From: CAZMGV01 sp964565925
GTDB taxonomy: Bacteria; JAGRBM01; JAHCIT01
Assembly (NCBI GenBank): GCA_964565925.1
Contig: CAZMGV010000010.1
Coordinates: 62,001 to 126,000, forward strand
Direction: 5' to 3'
Length of the DNA: 64,000 nt
This document shows positions 8,396 through 17,800 of this stretch, in pieces; position 1 is the stretch's first letter, and the number at the start of each line of letters is the position of its first letter. The notes below the pieces were generated by a model. The model did no database searches, was not told the DNA's origin, and saw only the letters and a list, made by a program, of their open reading frames with translations. The translations under genes were made by a program, and so were the position numbers.

Positions 8396-9607
8396 ATGAA
8401 GCCCAGTCTGAAAAAAGTCTTCATCGCATTCGCGCTTATTCTCGCCGCCAGAACGGCGTCCTTCGCCCAGTCGTCGGATGCCAAGGAAGTGACGGCCTCC
8501 GGTGAGGCGGTAATCGAAGGCGGAAACCTCGCCGTGGCCGAGGACCGGGCGCGCACTGCCGCGTTCAGAAACGCGGTCGAGCAGGTGGTCGGTATCGTCG
8601 TCAAATCGGAGAGCGAAACGAAGGACTTCGAACTGGTCAAAGACGAGATATACTCGAAGTCGCAGGGATTCGTTCAGAAGTACCAGGACGTTTCCAAAGG
8701 TCCGACGGGCGATGGCGCCTTCAAGATTACGATCAAGGCGACTGTTTCTACCAAGGTTCTGCAGGATTCGATCCGGGACATGGTCGACATTTACCTCGTC
8801 AAGAATTCCAACAAGCCCCGTACGATGATCTTCATCAAGGAGCAGAACGTCGGGGATACGACCAAGGCGATCGAATCGGCCAATCAGGGAAAGAAATCCC
8901 TGGTCGAATCGATCTCGATGGGCACGATCGAAAATGCCATGACGGAGATTTTCACCGACAACGGGTTCCCGCTCATCGATCCGCAGACCGTTAGCAAGCA
9001 GATCGAAGTCGTCGGCGCTGTTGGCGCCCAGGACATCACCGATGCGCAGGCGAAAAAGCTCGGCGAGCTGACCAAGGCAGAAATCGTTATTTACGGCAAC
9101 GGCTATGCGAAAGCGGGAAATCTGATCCCCGGCACCCCGTTGAACACGGTTTCCGGCGGTATCTCGCTCAAGGTCGTCCATACCGACACCGGCCGGATTA
9201 TCGCGTCGGCCACGAAGTCCGGTACCGGCGCCCCGCATATCAGCGCAGCAACCGGCGGGCAGAACCTTCTCAAAAAGTTCGGCACCGAAACCGCCACCGA
9301 ACTGATGCCGAAGATCATCCGCTCTCTGACACAGGATGCGAGCGTGAACCTCGTCATCACGTTCAAGGGCATCAAGTTCGGCGACTGGGTTGCGTTCAAG
9401 AAGCAGCTCCGTAACTCGTCGGCGAAGATTACAGCCATTGCCGACCGGCCTATCGAGAATGGAACCCGGACGTACGAGCTCACGATCAAGAGCGGCACGG
9501 CGACCGACATTGCCGAAGAGATTTACGGCTACCAGTTCGAAGGATTTGAATTCGAGGTCACCGATACTACGCAGAATATCATCAATGCGACGCTGAAGAA
9601 GAAATGA
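8396..9607 (+). CDS. FlgT/LPP20-like secreted protein
   Basis: The 403-aa product has a signal peptide ending near SFA-QS (about residue 24). Residues 28-130 match the N-terminal domain of flagellar assembly protein T and LPP20 proteins: a glycine-led beta start, the AEDRARTAAFRNAVEQVVG helix and a strand-rich end. A middle region (about 160-300) looks like a CsgG/TolB-N-type nucleoside-binding-like alpha/beta fold, with AEIVIYGNGYA and a long SGG-containing strand. No flagellar genes are visible nearby, so a role in flagella is not supported; it more likely belongs to the envelope cluster. Its stop overlaps the next start by 4 bp, so the two are translationally coupled. Confidence 0.7.
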   Translation: MKPSLKKVFIAFALILAARTASFAQSSDAKEVTASGEAVIEGGNLAVAEDRARTAAFRNAVEQVVGIVVKSESETKDFELVKDEIYSKSQGFVQKYQDVSKGPTGDGAFKITIKATVSTKVLQDSIRDMVDIYLVKNSNKPRTMIFIKEQNVGDTTKAIESANQGKKSLVESISMGTIENAMTEIFTDNGFPLIDPQTVSKQIEVVGAVGAQDITDAQAKKLGELTKAEIVIYGNGYAKAGNLIPGTPLNTVSGGISLKVVHTDTGRIIASATKSGTGAPHISAATGGQNLLKKFGTETATELMPKIIRSLTQDASVNLVITFKGIKFGDWVAFKKQLRNSSAKITAIADRPIENGTRTYELTIKSGTATDIAEEIYGYQFEGFEFEVTDTTQNIINATLKKK

Positions 9608-10461
9608 GGCATGTGATGCGACCTCTGACCGGACTCCTTATAGCACTGCTGGTTTCATTTCCTTTTGCGGGTAAAGCCCAGCAGAAAGCCGAACCGAAAC
9701 CGCCGGTAAAGTCCGCGACGGTCACCAAACTCGAGGGAACCCTGCAGACCGCCACGGCGGAAACCGGTCCGTGGACCCCGCTTAAGCTGAAGGCGAGCGT
9801 GCCGGAAGGGGCCATCGTGAAGACCGGCCCCAAATCGAGGGCGGAACTCTCCCTGCCGGGCGACAGTGTGCTACGCATAGGACCCGACTCGCGTCTCAAG
9901 CTGAACAAGCTACTGTTCCCGGCAGACAAGCAGAACGCCCAGGTGGAAGCCCGCCTGATTTCGGGCCGGGTCTGGGCGAGGGTGATGAACCTGTTCGGCG
10001 GTCCGGCCGAACCCCGCTTCCGCGTCAGCGCCGGCAATGCCGTCGCCGGGGTCAGGGGCACCGCGTTCGAGATCAACTTCGCCCCGATTACGGGTGAAAA
10101 CCTGAACCCCGACAAACCCGCGGACGAACCCGCCGGCAACGGCGACCTGCGGGTTTACGAGGGTAAAGTGGCCGTGGCTCGTTACAATCCGTTCAAGCCG
10201 GCTGAGGCCCATCAGGGCGGCGGCTTGGTGCCTCCGACGGACGTGCAGGGGCCGGACACCGTTCCACCTCCGTTCAAGGACGTTTCCCGCGAGGAATGGA
10301 CCCAGCTTGTCGTTGCCGGCATGCAGATGCCGTTTGGAGCGGGAGATCCGGCGAAAGCCGATCCGGTGAAAATCGACAACCAGAAGGATATGCAGGACGA
10401 CTTCACTCGCTGGAACCGGGAACTCGACGGTCTGACCAAACTTCCGCAAAGTCCCGAGTAA
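9604..10461 (+). CDS. Secreted FecR-domain protein A
   Basis: The 285-aa product has a signal peptide (to about residue 23, GKA-QQ). A FecR-type beta domain spans about 35-200: SRAELSLPGDSVLRIGPDSRL, then RVSAGNAVAGVRGTAFEI, then a strand ending in YNPFKPAE. FecR domains in classical systems are anti-sigma sensors, but there is no sigma factor here and no inner-membrane helix after the signal peptide, so this is a free periplasmic FecR-like domain. It shares NPFKP, DVQGP and REEWT blocks with the second FecR protein at 22770-23522. The start overlaps the preceding stop (ATGA). Confidence 0.8.
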   Translation: MRHVMRPLTGLLIALLVSFPFAGKAQQKAEPKPPVKSATVTKLEGTLQTATAETGPWTPLKLKASVPEGAIVKTGPKSRAELSLPGDSVLRIGPDSRLKLNKLLFPADKQNAQVEARLISGRVWARVMNLFGGPAEPRFRVSAGNAVAGVRGTAFEINFAPITGENLNPDKPADEPAGNGDLRVYEGKVAVARYNPFKPAEAHQGGGLVPPTDVQGPDTVPPPFKDVSREEWTQLVVAGMQMPFGAGDPAKADPVKIDNQKDMQDDFTRWNRELDGLTKLPQSPE

Positions 10462-10488
10462 TCTCCTGACCCACACCGGGGAGCTGCC

Positions 10489-13400
10489 GTGAGCGTCGAA
10501 CGGGCTCCGAAAAAAAGACGTTTGTGGCGCCGGATACTGTTCTGGACGGTGATCTCGTTCACCGCTCTGCCGATTACCCTTGCTCTCACACTGTTCTTTT
10601 ATGCTGAACGTCTTGATCCCGAGCGGTTCCGAAACCTACTACTGGATCGCGTAAACCGGAGTATTTCCGGCCAGATCGAAATTGGCCGGATCGATGCGTC
10701 GCTTACCGGCAAACTGGAACTGCTGGGTTTCAGGCTTCTGGCGCCCCCTCCGTTTCAACACACAGTCGTGCTGTCCGTTCCGCGTCTGGAGATTTCTCTC
10801 TGGCCCTTCGACCTTCTCCAGAAGACCGTGAGTCTTAAGAAGATATTGTTTGCCGAACCCGAGCTGGTTATCGAAAAGCTCCCGGACGGGCGCATCGGAC
10901 TGAGTGAGGCCCTCAAATCCAGAAACTCGACAGTTACGGTAGCACCGGCGGCTCAGGCCACTTCGCCAGCCGAAACAACCCCGCTGCTCCAGTCCCGGGA
11001 TGGGCGTACGGCCCTGAAACTTCCCGAGCTTCCGGTCTGGATATCCCTTGGGGTAATGGAGATCAGCGGATTCCGATTCTCCTACTACGACCCTGCCACT
11101 GAGCTTGCCGTCGGGCCTGTCGACTTTGAAGCCAGCGGAGATCTGGGCCGCGGCAAAGGGCGGCTGTTCCAGAAACTGAGCTTCCAGTCGGGACCGGAGA
11201 GCAGACAGACGGACGTACGGCTGCGGACCGGAACGATTGAAATCAAAACCGCGCTCGATGGCAAGATAATGGTCCGGGCGGACAGTTCGGCGCTGGAACA
11301 CACAACCATCATCGCTTCGGTGAAAACGCAGGGGCTGGGTTATTCAAAAAACTCCCGGCCTATCCCAGTCGGTGAAACTGCTCTCGACATCCGCAATGCC
11401 ACCGAGCCGGGAGAATTCACCATATCCCTGTCGCAAGGCGCAATATTCACTGCTGGATTCACGGCGACGCTTCCCATCGCCCCGCCACACCGGAGCACGG
11501 GGCTCACCGGCTCGGCCGGACTGGATCTTGACGAACTGGCTAAGGTCCTGAAAGCGATGGATATAGATCTGCCCGCTACCAACCATGCACGGTTCGACGT
11601 ATCCGACCTCTCGGCGACCCTGACAACCGGGGAGACCTTCAAGGCGGACTTTACCCGGATCATGATGCGGCTTTCCGCCGACCGGATCGAACCGGGTACG
11701 ACCAGGCTGACGGGTGCCAGCGCGGAACTCTCCGGCCGGCACTTCAGCTGGACTTCCGGGGGTGCCAAACAACCGGTTGGCTCGTGTGCAAGTGCGGCCA
11801 CCGAACCGCCTGTGAAGTTCATCGTCAATATCGGACAGATCCGGCAACCGAAGCTGCTGCTCGGGGACTTCGCATTCGCGGCGGACATCAGCTGCCAGGA
11901 TGCCGACTACACCGGTCATATCACGAGCGACATAGCGGATGTCGTCGTGAAGGCCGACGACAACAGTGATCCACTCTTCCGCACACAACTGAAATTCGGA
12001 ACCGACGCCATGCTTAAGCTCCTGGCAGGGACGGTCGAACTGCAGCATCTGTCCTTTGATCTCCCCGATAACCGGGTGACGGTACCGGACCGCTTTCAGC
12101 TGGATGCGCCGCTCATGGTCAGGGGCCACGCCTCGGCCAACTATCGCGAACACACGGCGAAACTGGATCTGTCGCAACTGGATGTCTCGGACTGGTTCCG
12201 AAGCACGCTAAAATCGGAGGTTACCTACGGGGAAGACAAGCGGATCAATACAGAGCTTGGCAGCCATCTGGATCTTACCCGCTTCGGCCGTGCCGTCGAA
12301 CCGCTGCAGGATTCCACTTTCCGGCTTGACAGCATAGAGGGAACCTTCGGCCTGACCTCTCGCATCAAGGGCGTCTACCAGCCGCTGGATCTCGATTTCC
12401 AGCTCATACCGGAGATTGCCGCCTCCCTGCCGGGGAAAGACCTGCCTTACGCGGTCGGAGGCGCACGTGCTAATGGAGACATCTCGGGCCATCTGGAGGC
12501 CAAGGGACAACTCTCGCGTCTCGTCGGACGGCTTGATGCCGAGGCGAAAGATATCCGGTTCAGGCAGAACTCCATCGGCCGGATCCAGGCGAAGGCACTC
12601 TTTGTTCCGCAGAACGAATCCGGGACGATCCGCGCTGCTCTGGAGATTGGAGCGTTCGGGACCGTTCTGGATGCGATGGGCTCTGACCCGCTCCCCGATG
12701 TTTCCCTGTGGCTCAAATTCCTGGCCGACAACCGGCGCAAGCGAGTCACCGAGATCAGCATGCCCTTTAGTCTTAAAGACGTCCTGAACGGCCGTCTGGA
12801 GGGCGGTGTGGACTACGTTTCCGCCCCGCTGCTGGATCTGCGGCTGATCATCGAGCCATTCACTTTCGCCAATCTCGTCAAGCGGCTTCCGGAAAATATC
12901 AAGCGTTCTTTCGCCCGTTACAAACTGACCGGAACGGGCTCGGCCGACCTGAAAGCGATGGGGCCCGTTCCGGGCCCGGACATGGGGGTGACCGGACAGT
13001 TTCCGGTACGGCTGACCGGCCGTATCGATACCCGGAAAGTCGGCGCCGACCTCGGCGGCACGGCGGTGAAGGGGATGACCACCTCGCTGATCTTCGGCCA
13101 TGACGCCGGCCAACAGCAGATTGCTCTCGAGTCCCATGTGGATGAGGCGGCGGTAAAGGGCCTCGCAAAGCCCCTGGAGGACAGCTCGCTGCGCCTGCAG
13201 ACGTCGTTCGAAAACCTGAATCAGGTCGCCATAGACGAGTTCCGTATTTCGCAACCGGTTCTCGGCTTCGTCTTCAGTTCCCAGGGCTCGGCCGGGCAGT
13301 TACTGACCAGTCCGCGGGCCGATCTGCGAGGCCAGTTTTCACTGGATGTGTCGAAGGCTGCTCCGGCGGCCAGCGCCACGGTGTCCGGCGACGGCTCGCT

Positions 13401-14307
13401 GCAGGGGAATCTTTCCGTCAATATCCCCAGCCTAAAGGAAGCCCAGTTTCAGGGTGAGCTGGTCTTCAAGGATGTGAACGCACGTTCCGGGAAAAATCTC
13501 CAACTAGCCGGAGCGAACGGGCCGGTCGGGATTTCCGCCATCGCAACACTGGCAAACGGAGCCATGGCCTTATCACCTCTGCGCCGGGACGGCATTACGC
13601 CGGAAACCGAATCCCTTCTGTCCCGGCGCATGAAAAGTGTCGGAGAAGAAGGCAGCCCGTTCCGTGTGAAAGAAATCGCCTGGGGCAGCGCTAAAATCTC
13701 GGATTTCAGCTCCTGGGTGTCAGTTGAAGGAGATACCCTGAAGTGCCGGTCCATGGAGGCCGGTGTGCTGGACGGTTCGCTCGTCGGGGACTTTGAAAGC
13801 AGGTTCTACCCGAGCTCGACTATCTGGTTCGAGGGTTCCATGACGCGTGTAAATGCAGAGCTGCTGGCAACCGGATCTGCGAAATCTGCGCTCGACCTGA
13901 TCAAACGGCCGGATTTCAGGATCAACCAGAACCTCAACGTCAGATTGAATTCAAAAGGTGACATCGATGCGAGGATCAACGTTACCAGAATAGGAAAAGA
14001 AGCCATGGATGGACTGCTCGACTTGATTGACCCCGAACATCAGAACCCGCAGATCAACAAAGTCCGCAAGCAGCTGGAAATCGGTTTTATACCCCGGTTC
14101 GTAGTCATGGATGCAGAAAATGGTTTCATGAATATGTTTATCAGCCTGACCACACGGGTAGTCAGTTCGAACTATGTAGTAAGCATCCTGGTTAAATTAC
14201 TGGGAAAGAATCTTGGCGGTGCTATTTTCGGGCTCGACCACCATATCAACCGGATTCCGCTCGAGCAGATTCTGAAGAATGCCCGCACCCGGGGAGCTGG
14301 ACAATGA
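10489..14307 (+). CDS. AsmA-like inter-membrane lipid-transport protein, YdbH-type
   Basis: A 1272-aa protein with a GTG start after GGGGAG. A basic N-terminus and one transmembrane helix (about 14-36, FWTVISFTALPITLAL) anchor it in the inner membrane. The rest is a long beta-rich periplasmic part typical of AsmA/TamB/YhdP/YdbH proteins, which form beta-groove bridges that carry phospholipid to the outer membrane. The N-terminal block RSISGQIEIGRIDASLTGKL is a familiar AsmA-family start. The C-terminus (LDLIDPEHQNPQINKVRKQL, then GGAIFGLDHHINRIPL) is conserved-looking. The next gene overlaps by 4 bp and encodes a YdbL-like protein. In Escherichia coli ydbH, ynbE and ydbL are adjacent, which supports the assignment. 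The exact AsmA subtype is inferred. Confidence 0.8.
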   Translation: MSVERAPKKRRLWRRILFWTVISFTALPITLALTLFFYAERLDPERFRNLLLDRVNRSISGQIEIGRIDASLTGKLELLGFRLLAPPPFQHTVVLSVPRLEISLWPFDLLQKTVSLKKILFAEPELVIEKLPDGRIGLSEALKSRNSTVTVAPAAQATSPAETTPLLQSRDGRTALKLPELPVWISLGVMEISGFRFSYYDPATELAVGPVDFEASGDLGRGKGRLFQKLSFQSGPESRQTDVRLRTGTIEIKTALDGKIMVRADSSALEHTTIIASVKTQGLGYSKNSRPIPVGETALDIRNATEPGEFTISLSQGAIFTAGFTATLPIAPPHRSTGLTGSAGLDLDELAKVLKAMDIDLPATNHARFDVSDLSATLTTGETFKADFTRIMMRLSADRIEPGTTRLTGASAELSGRHFSWTSGGAKQPVGSCASAATEPPVKFIVNIGQIRQPKLLLGDFAFAADISCQDADYTGHITSDIADVVVKADDNSDPLFRTQLKFGTDAMLKLLAGTVELQHLSFDLPDNRVTVPDRFQLDAPLMVRGHASANYREHTAKLDLSQLDVSDWFRSTLKSEVTYGEDKRINTELGSHLDLTRFGRAVEPLQDSTFRLDSIEGTFGLTSRIKGVYQPLDLDFQLIPEIAASLPGKDLPYAVGGARANGDISGHLEAKGQLSRLVGRLDAEAKDIRFRQNSIGRIQAKALFVPQNESGTIRAALEIGAFGTVLDAMGSDPLPDVSLWLKFLADNRRKRVTEISMPFSLKDVLNGRLEGGVDYVSAPLLDLRLIIEPFTFANLVKRLPENIKRSFARYKLTGTGSADLKAMGPVPGPDMGVTGQFPVRLTGRIDTRKVGADLGGTAVKGMTTSLIFGHDAGQQQIALESHVDEAAVKGLAKPLEDSSLRLQTSFENLNQVAIDEFRISQPVLGFVFSSQGSAGQLLTSPRADLRGQFSLDVSKAAPAASATVSGDGSLQGNLSVNIPSLKEAQFQGELVFKDVNARSGKNLQLAGANGPVGISAIATLANGAMALSPLRRDGITPETESLLSRRMKSVGEEGSPFRVKEIAWGSAKISDFSSWVSVEGDTLKCRSMEAGVLDGSLVGDFESRFYPSSTIWFEGSMTRVNAELLATGSAKSALDLIKRPDFRINQNLNVRLNSKGDIDARINVTRIGKEAMDGLLDLIDPEHQNPQINKVRKQLEIGFIPRFVVMDAENGFMNMFISLTTRVVSSNYVVSILVKLLGKNLGGAIFGLDHHINRIPLEQILKNARTRGAGQ

Positions 14308-14885
14308 ATCGTTTCCTCTGCTGTGGCCTTCTCGTTACGGGTATCATTATTCATGGCTGCTCCCCCAAATTCACTGTCCTCGCACTTTCCGAAAAGACCG
14401 CCCTCGAAAATCAGGTGCTCGGCACCTACGACTACCTGACGGACGATGACCGTTTTTGGGGCTCCGTTCCGGGGGTCGATACCCGCGGTGCAATTGAAAC
14501 ACCCCAGCCCCAGGGCGGCGTGCCGGCCACCGACCTGCCGCTGGTCCGCCGGAATGTGCTCAAGGCGGTGCTGCATCAGGAGTTCCAGCGCGAGGACATC
14601 CTCCGGTTCAAGGCGTCCGGGTACGTGGGCGAAAACTCCAGCGGCTACCTCTTCGCCTTCAAGGAGCGGATACCTGAAGATGAATACAACCGCGTCGAGA
14701 GGATGGTTTCGGACGAGAACACCGACCGGAAGACCGTCGTGGATGGCGTCATCGCCGTGAACACTGCCCTGAGCCAATCGGACCGTCCCAAGGTGGAGGC
14801 TGTGTTTGCACGGCAGTACCGCGAGGGTGCTAGACCCGGGGACTGGTATGAGACCTCAGCCGGAAACTGGCAGCAGGTAAAGTGA
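14304..14885 (+). CDS. YdbL-like (DUF1318) lipoprotein
   Basis: A 193-aa lipoprotein with lipobox HGC (Cys19). The C-terminal half carries the DUF1318 signature: VSDENTDRKTVVDGVIAVN, and then AVFARQYREGARPGDWYETSAGNW. The middle KTALENQVLGTYDYL block is typical of lipoprotein members of this family. In Escherichia coli the small lipoprotein YnbE and the periplasmic YdbL work beside the AsmA-like YdbH; here one polypeptide has a lipid anchor and a YdbL-type domain, so it may combine both roles. It overlaps the AsmA-like gene upstream (ATGA) and the giant lipoprotein gene downstream (GTGA). Both overlaps imply coupled translation and a common complex. Confidence 0.75.
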   Translation: MNRFLCCGLLVTGIIIHGCSPKFTVLALSEKTALENQVLGTYDYLTDDDRFWGSVPGVDTRGAIETPQPQGGVPATDLPLVRRNVLKAVLHQEFQREDILRFKASGYVGENSSGYLFAFKERIPEDEYNRVERMVSDENTDRKTVVDGVIAVNTALSQSDRPKVEAVFARQYREGARPGDWYETSAGNWQQVK

Positions 14886-17800
14886 GCAGGGCGATCACCC
14901 GAACCTTATTCGTGCTGATCCTCGCCGGTCAGCTGGCCGCCTGTGCGAATTCGCCGCGTTATCCGGGGCTTGGTATCGGCGGGCGCAATACCCGTCCCGC
15001 ATCGATGCGGGACTACCTGAATCCTCCCTTCGTCCCGGTTTCCGTTCACTTTCAGGGCGATTTCGATCCGGCCCTGAGCCGTAACGGCCGCAGGCTGGTC
15101 TTTACCTCGGGGCGATCCGGAAACTGGGACCTGTGGAGTATCGATCTCGCCAGAAGGGACGCCCCGGAACAGCTCACCACCCATTCAGCGGCGGATTTCG
15201 CCCCGGCGGTCTCGCCTGACGGCAAGCGGGTCGCGTTCATCAGCCGCAGAAATGACGCCAAAGGTGATCTCGCGTTTATCGATCTGGAACCGGGAGAAAG
15301 CGGCTTTTCGATCCCCGCCCTGCAAGAATTTTCCGTCGAAGAAGATCCTGCCTGGATTGACGACAAGGCGATAATCGTGAGCCGCGTACGGCAAGGCAAG
15401 CGGTTCCTGTCCGTCTACAACCTGCGTACGGGAAATTTTGAAGACACGGATATTACTGATGCCAGCCAGCCGGATGTCTCGCCAAACGGCCGCTGGGCGA
15501 TCTTCGCCCGGCGCACGAATAACCATACCCAGATCGAGCTCGCGCCGGTCACGGGCCTGCACATCGGCAAACCGCAGCGGCTGACAACCTTGCCTTATCA
15601 GGAAGCGATGGCGGTATTTGGCGGTAACGGACAGATTTATATCGCCGCGTACGCCGACGATACGAATGCGGACGGCGTGATCGATGTGAACGACAAGACG
15701 ACGCTCTGGACGGCCGGATTCGATCCCGGGACGGGAATGGCCGGTACCGACTATCAGGCGCTGACTTCCTCCGATAGCGTGGCGACATTACCTGCGGCGA
15801 CGGAAACATCCCTGATCATGACGTCCGACCGTTCGGGGCAGCTTAATCTCTGGGCGCTCAATCTGGGGACGACTCCTGATTTTACCGGTCAGGACCCGGC
15901 GAAGTCGGCCCGAGATCTGCCCGACCTGGCGGAGCGCCTGCTCGCCTACCGCCGTATCGTTCCCTGTATTTTCGGCAACGAAGCGAGCCGGGCAGCCCTT
16001 TATTACCGGGCTGACGAGCTTCTGGAAGCCGGCAACTGGGGACAGGCCCAACCGGCACTGGACCGTGTCACCCGCGGATCGGTCAACGACTACTGGTCCC
16101 GCCGGGCCCAGATACTGAGCATCTCGCTGGACCAGCAGATCATGCTGGCCACGGGTCTGACTCTGGACGATCCGGATGCGGCCGCCGCGTACCAGAACAA
16201 TCTGGAGGCACTCAGGTCCCGTGCCGGCAACGAAAATCTGGAACGGGATCTGCGCGCATTCGCGCTGGTGGAGGCCGGGAAGATCCAGGCCGCCTACCGC
16301 AAATCGATCGACGCGCTGGAAACGTTCAAGCAGGCCGAGGCCGAATTCCGGGATGTCCCTGCGGCCTCTGCCGAGGCGGCCCTTGAGAAGGCCCGGATCT
16401 TCAGCGAGCTGGGCGACCGCAGTGCGGCGACCGTCCTGCTTCGCAAGATCATCGTCGACTACGGGTCTGAGAACTCGGTGATTTCAGCCGCCGCCAGGCA
16501 GGCGATCAATCTGGCATCAGGGCTGTACGTTTCCAGCGAAGACCGGATCGCCTCGCTTCGCAGGCTTGCGAACAGTGCTCCGGACTACCTGAAGGCCCGG
16601 ATCTCGCTGGAGGCCACGACGATATACCTGGGAGCGGGCGATCTGGCTGCCGCGCGCGCGGAACTGGCGTCTTCCGTACAGGCCGTCCGTTCCGCCCCCG
16701 AGATTCAAAGGGACTGGACGTCGCTCTATATCCAGCTTCTTTCCCTGTCCGGCGATGAAAGCCTTCTGGATGACAATATGCTCCCCTACCTGCAGGCGAA
16801 CGAGACGAGCCGCCGTAAACTCGTGGACGCGTTGCTGCTGCTGGCGGAGAAAAGCCGCAGCGACGGAGACCCGGTCAGGGCTTCCAGAATTTTGACTCTG
16901 GCCATACGCATTGATCCGGACTGTCCGGAGGCCCGCTACGGCGCCTGGTCACTTGCCGGTGTCAAGGCGCCGCCATCCGCGAGCAGCGCATTCCCGGCCG
17001 CCACCGATCCGGTTACCGGCAAATATACCGAGGCGCTGCAGGCCTGGAGAAAAGACCGTACTGCCCGGGGAGCCAACAAGGCAATTGCGATAGTAGACGA
17101 CGGCCTTGCGCTGCAGTTCGACCGGCCGGAGCTGCACCAGCTCAGGGGATACCTGTCGCACGCACTCGAACAGTTCCTGATCCTCGACAATGCGTCATAC
17201 AGCAAGCGCCAGGACAAGGCCTATCTGGAATCCGCCATCGAAAGTTACCAGACGGCACTCGTCTACGCGCGGCAATCCAGGCAATCCGAACGCATACGCG
17301 AACTGAATCTCTCGCTGGCTCTGGCATTTCTGGATTTCCCATCACCCAACTACCGCCTCGCGGCGGAGTTCATGGACGAATACTTCAAGGGGTCCGGATA
17401 CCCAGCCGACCCGCGACGGGCGCTTATCATTGCCGACCGGCGGGCGCGAATCCTGTTTCAAGTGGAACGCTACGACGAAGCGGCAGAAGCCGCGCGCAGA
17501 GGCATCGAACAGGCCCGAAAACTCGGCGACGGAAAATATGAGCTGGCACTACAGGAATATATGGGCCTGATACTTGAGTCGGCCGGCCGCCATACGGAGG
17601 CTGTCACCGCCTACCAGGCGGCACTGGATGCTTCACCATCCGCCGCCGGGAACCAGAACCTGTATCTCATCTACCGGAGCAAGGCGGTCAGCGAATTCCG
17701 GGCCGGCGACAGCGACAAGGCCCTCGGCTCTCTGGAAGCCTGGGACAAAGAAGTAAGCCGCAACCGGGGTCATATCGACAGGCGCGCCAAGCGGTCGCCT

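Noticed and set aside
8396..9607. Assignment of the FlgT-like gene to flagellar assembly
   Set aside because: No flagellar gene is in the window and the domain is shared with non-flagellar LPP20 proteins.
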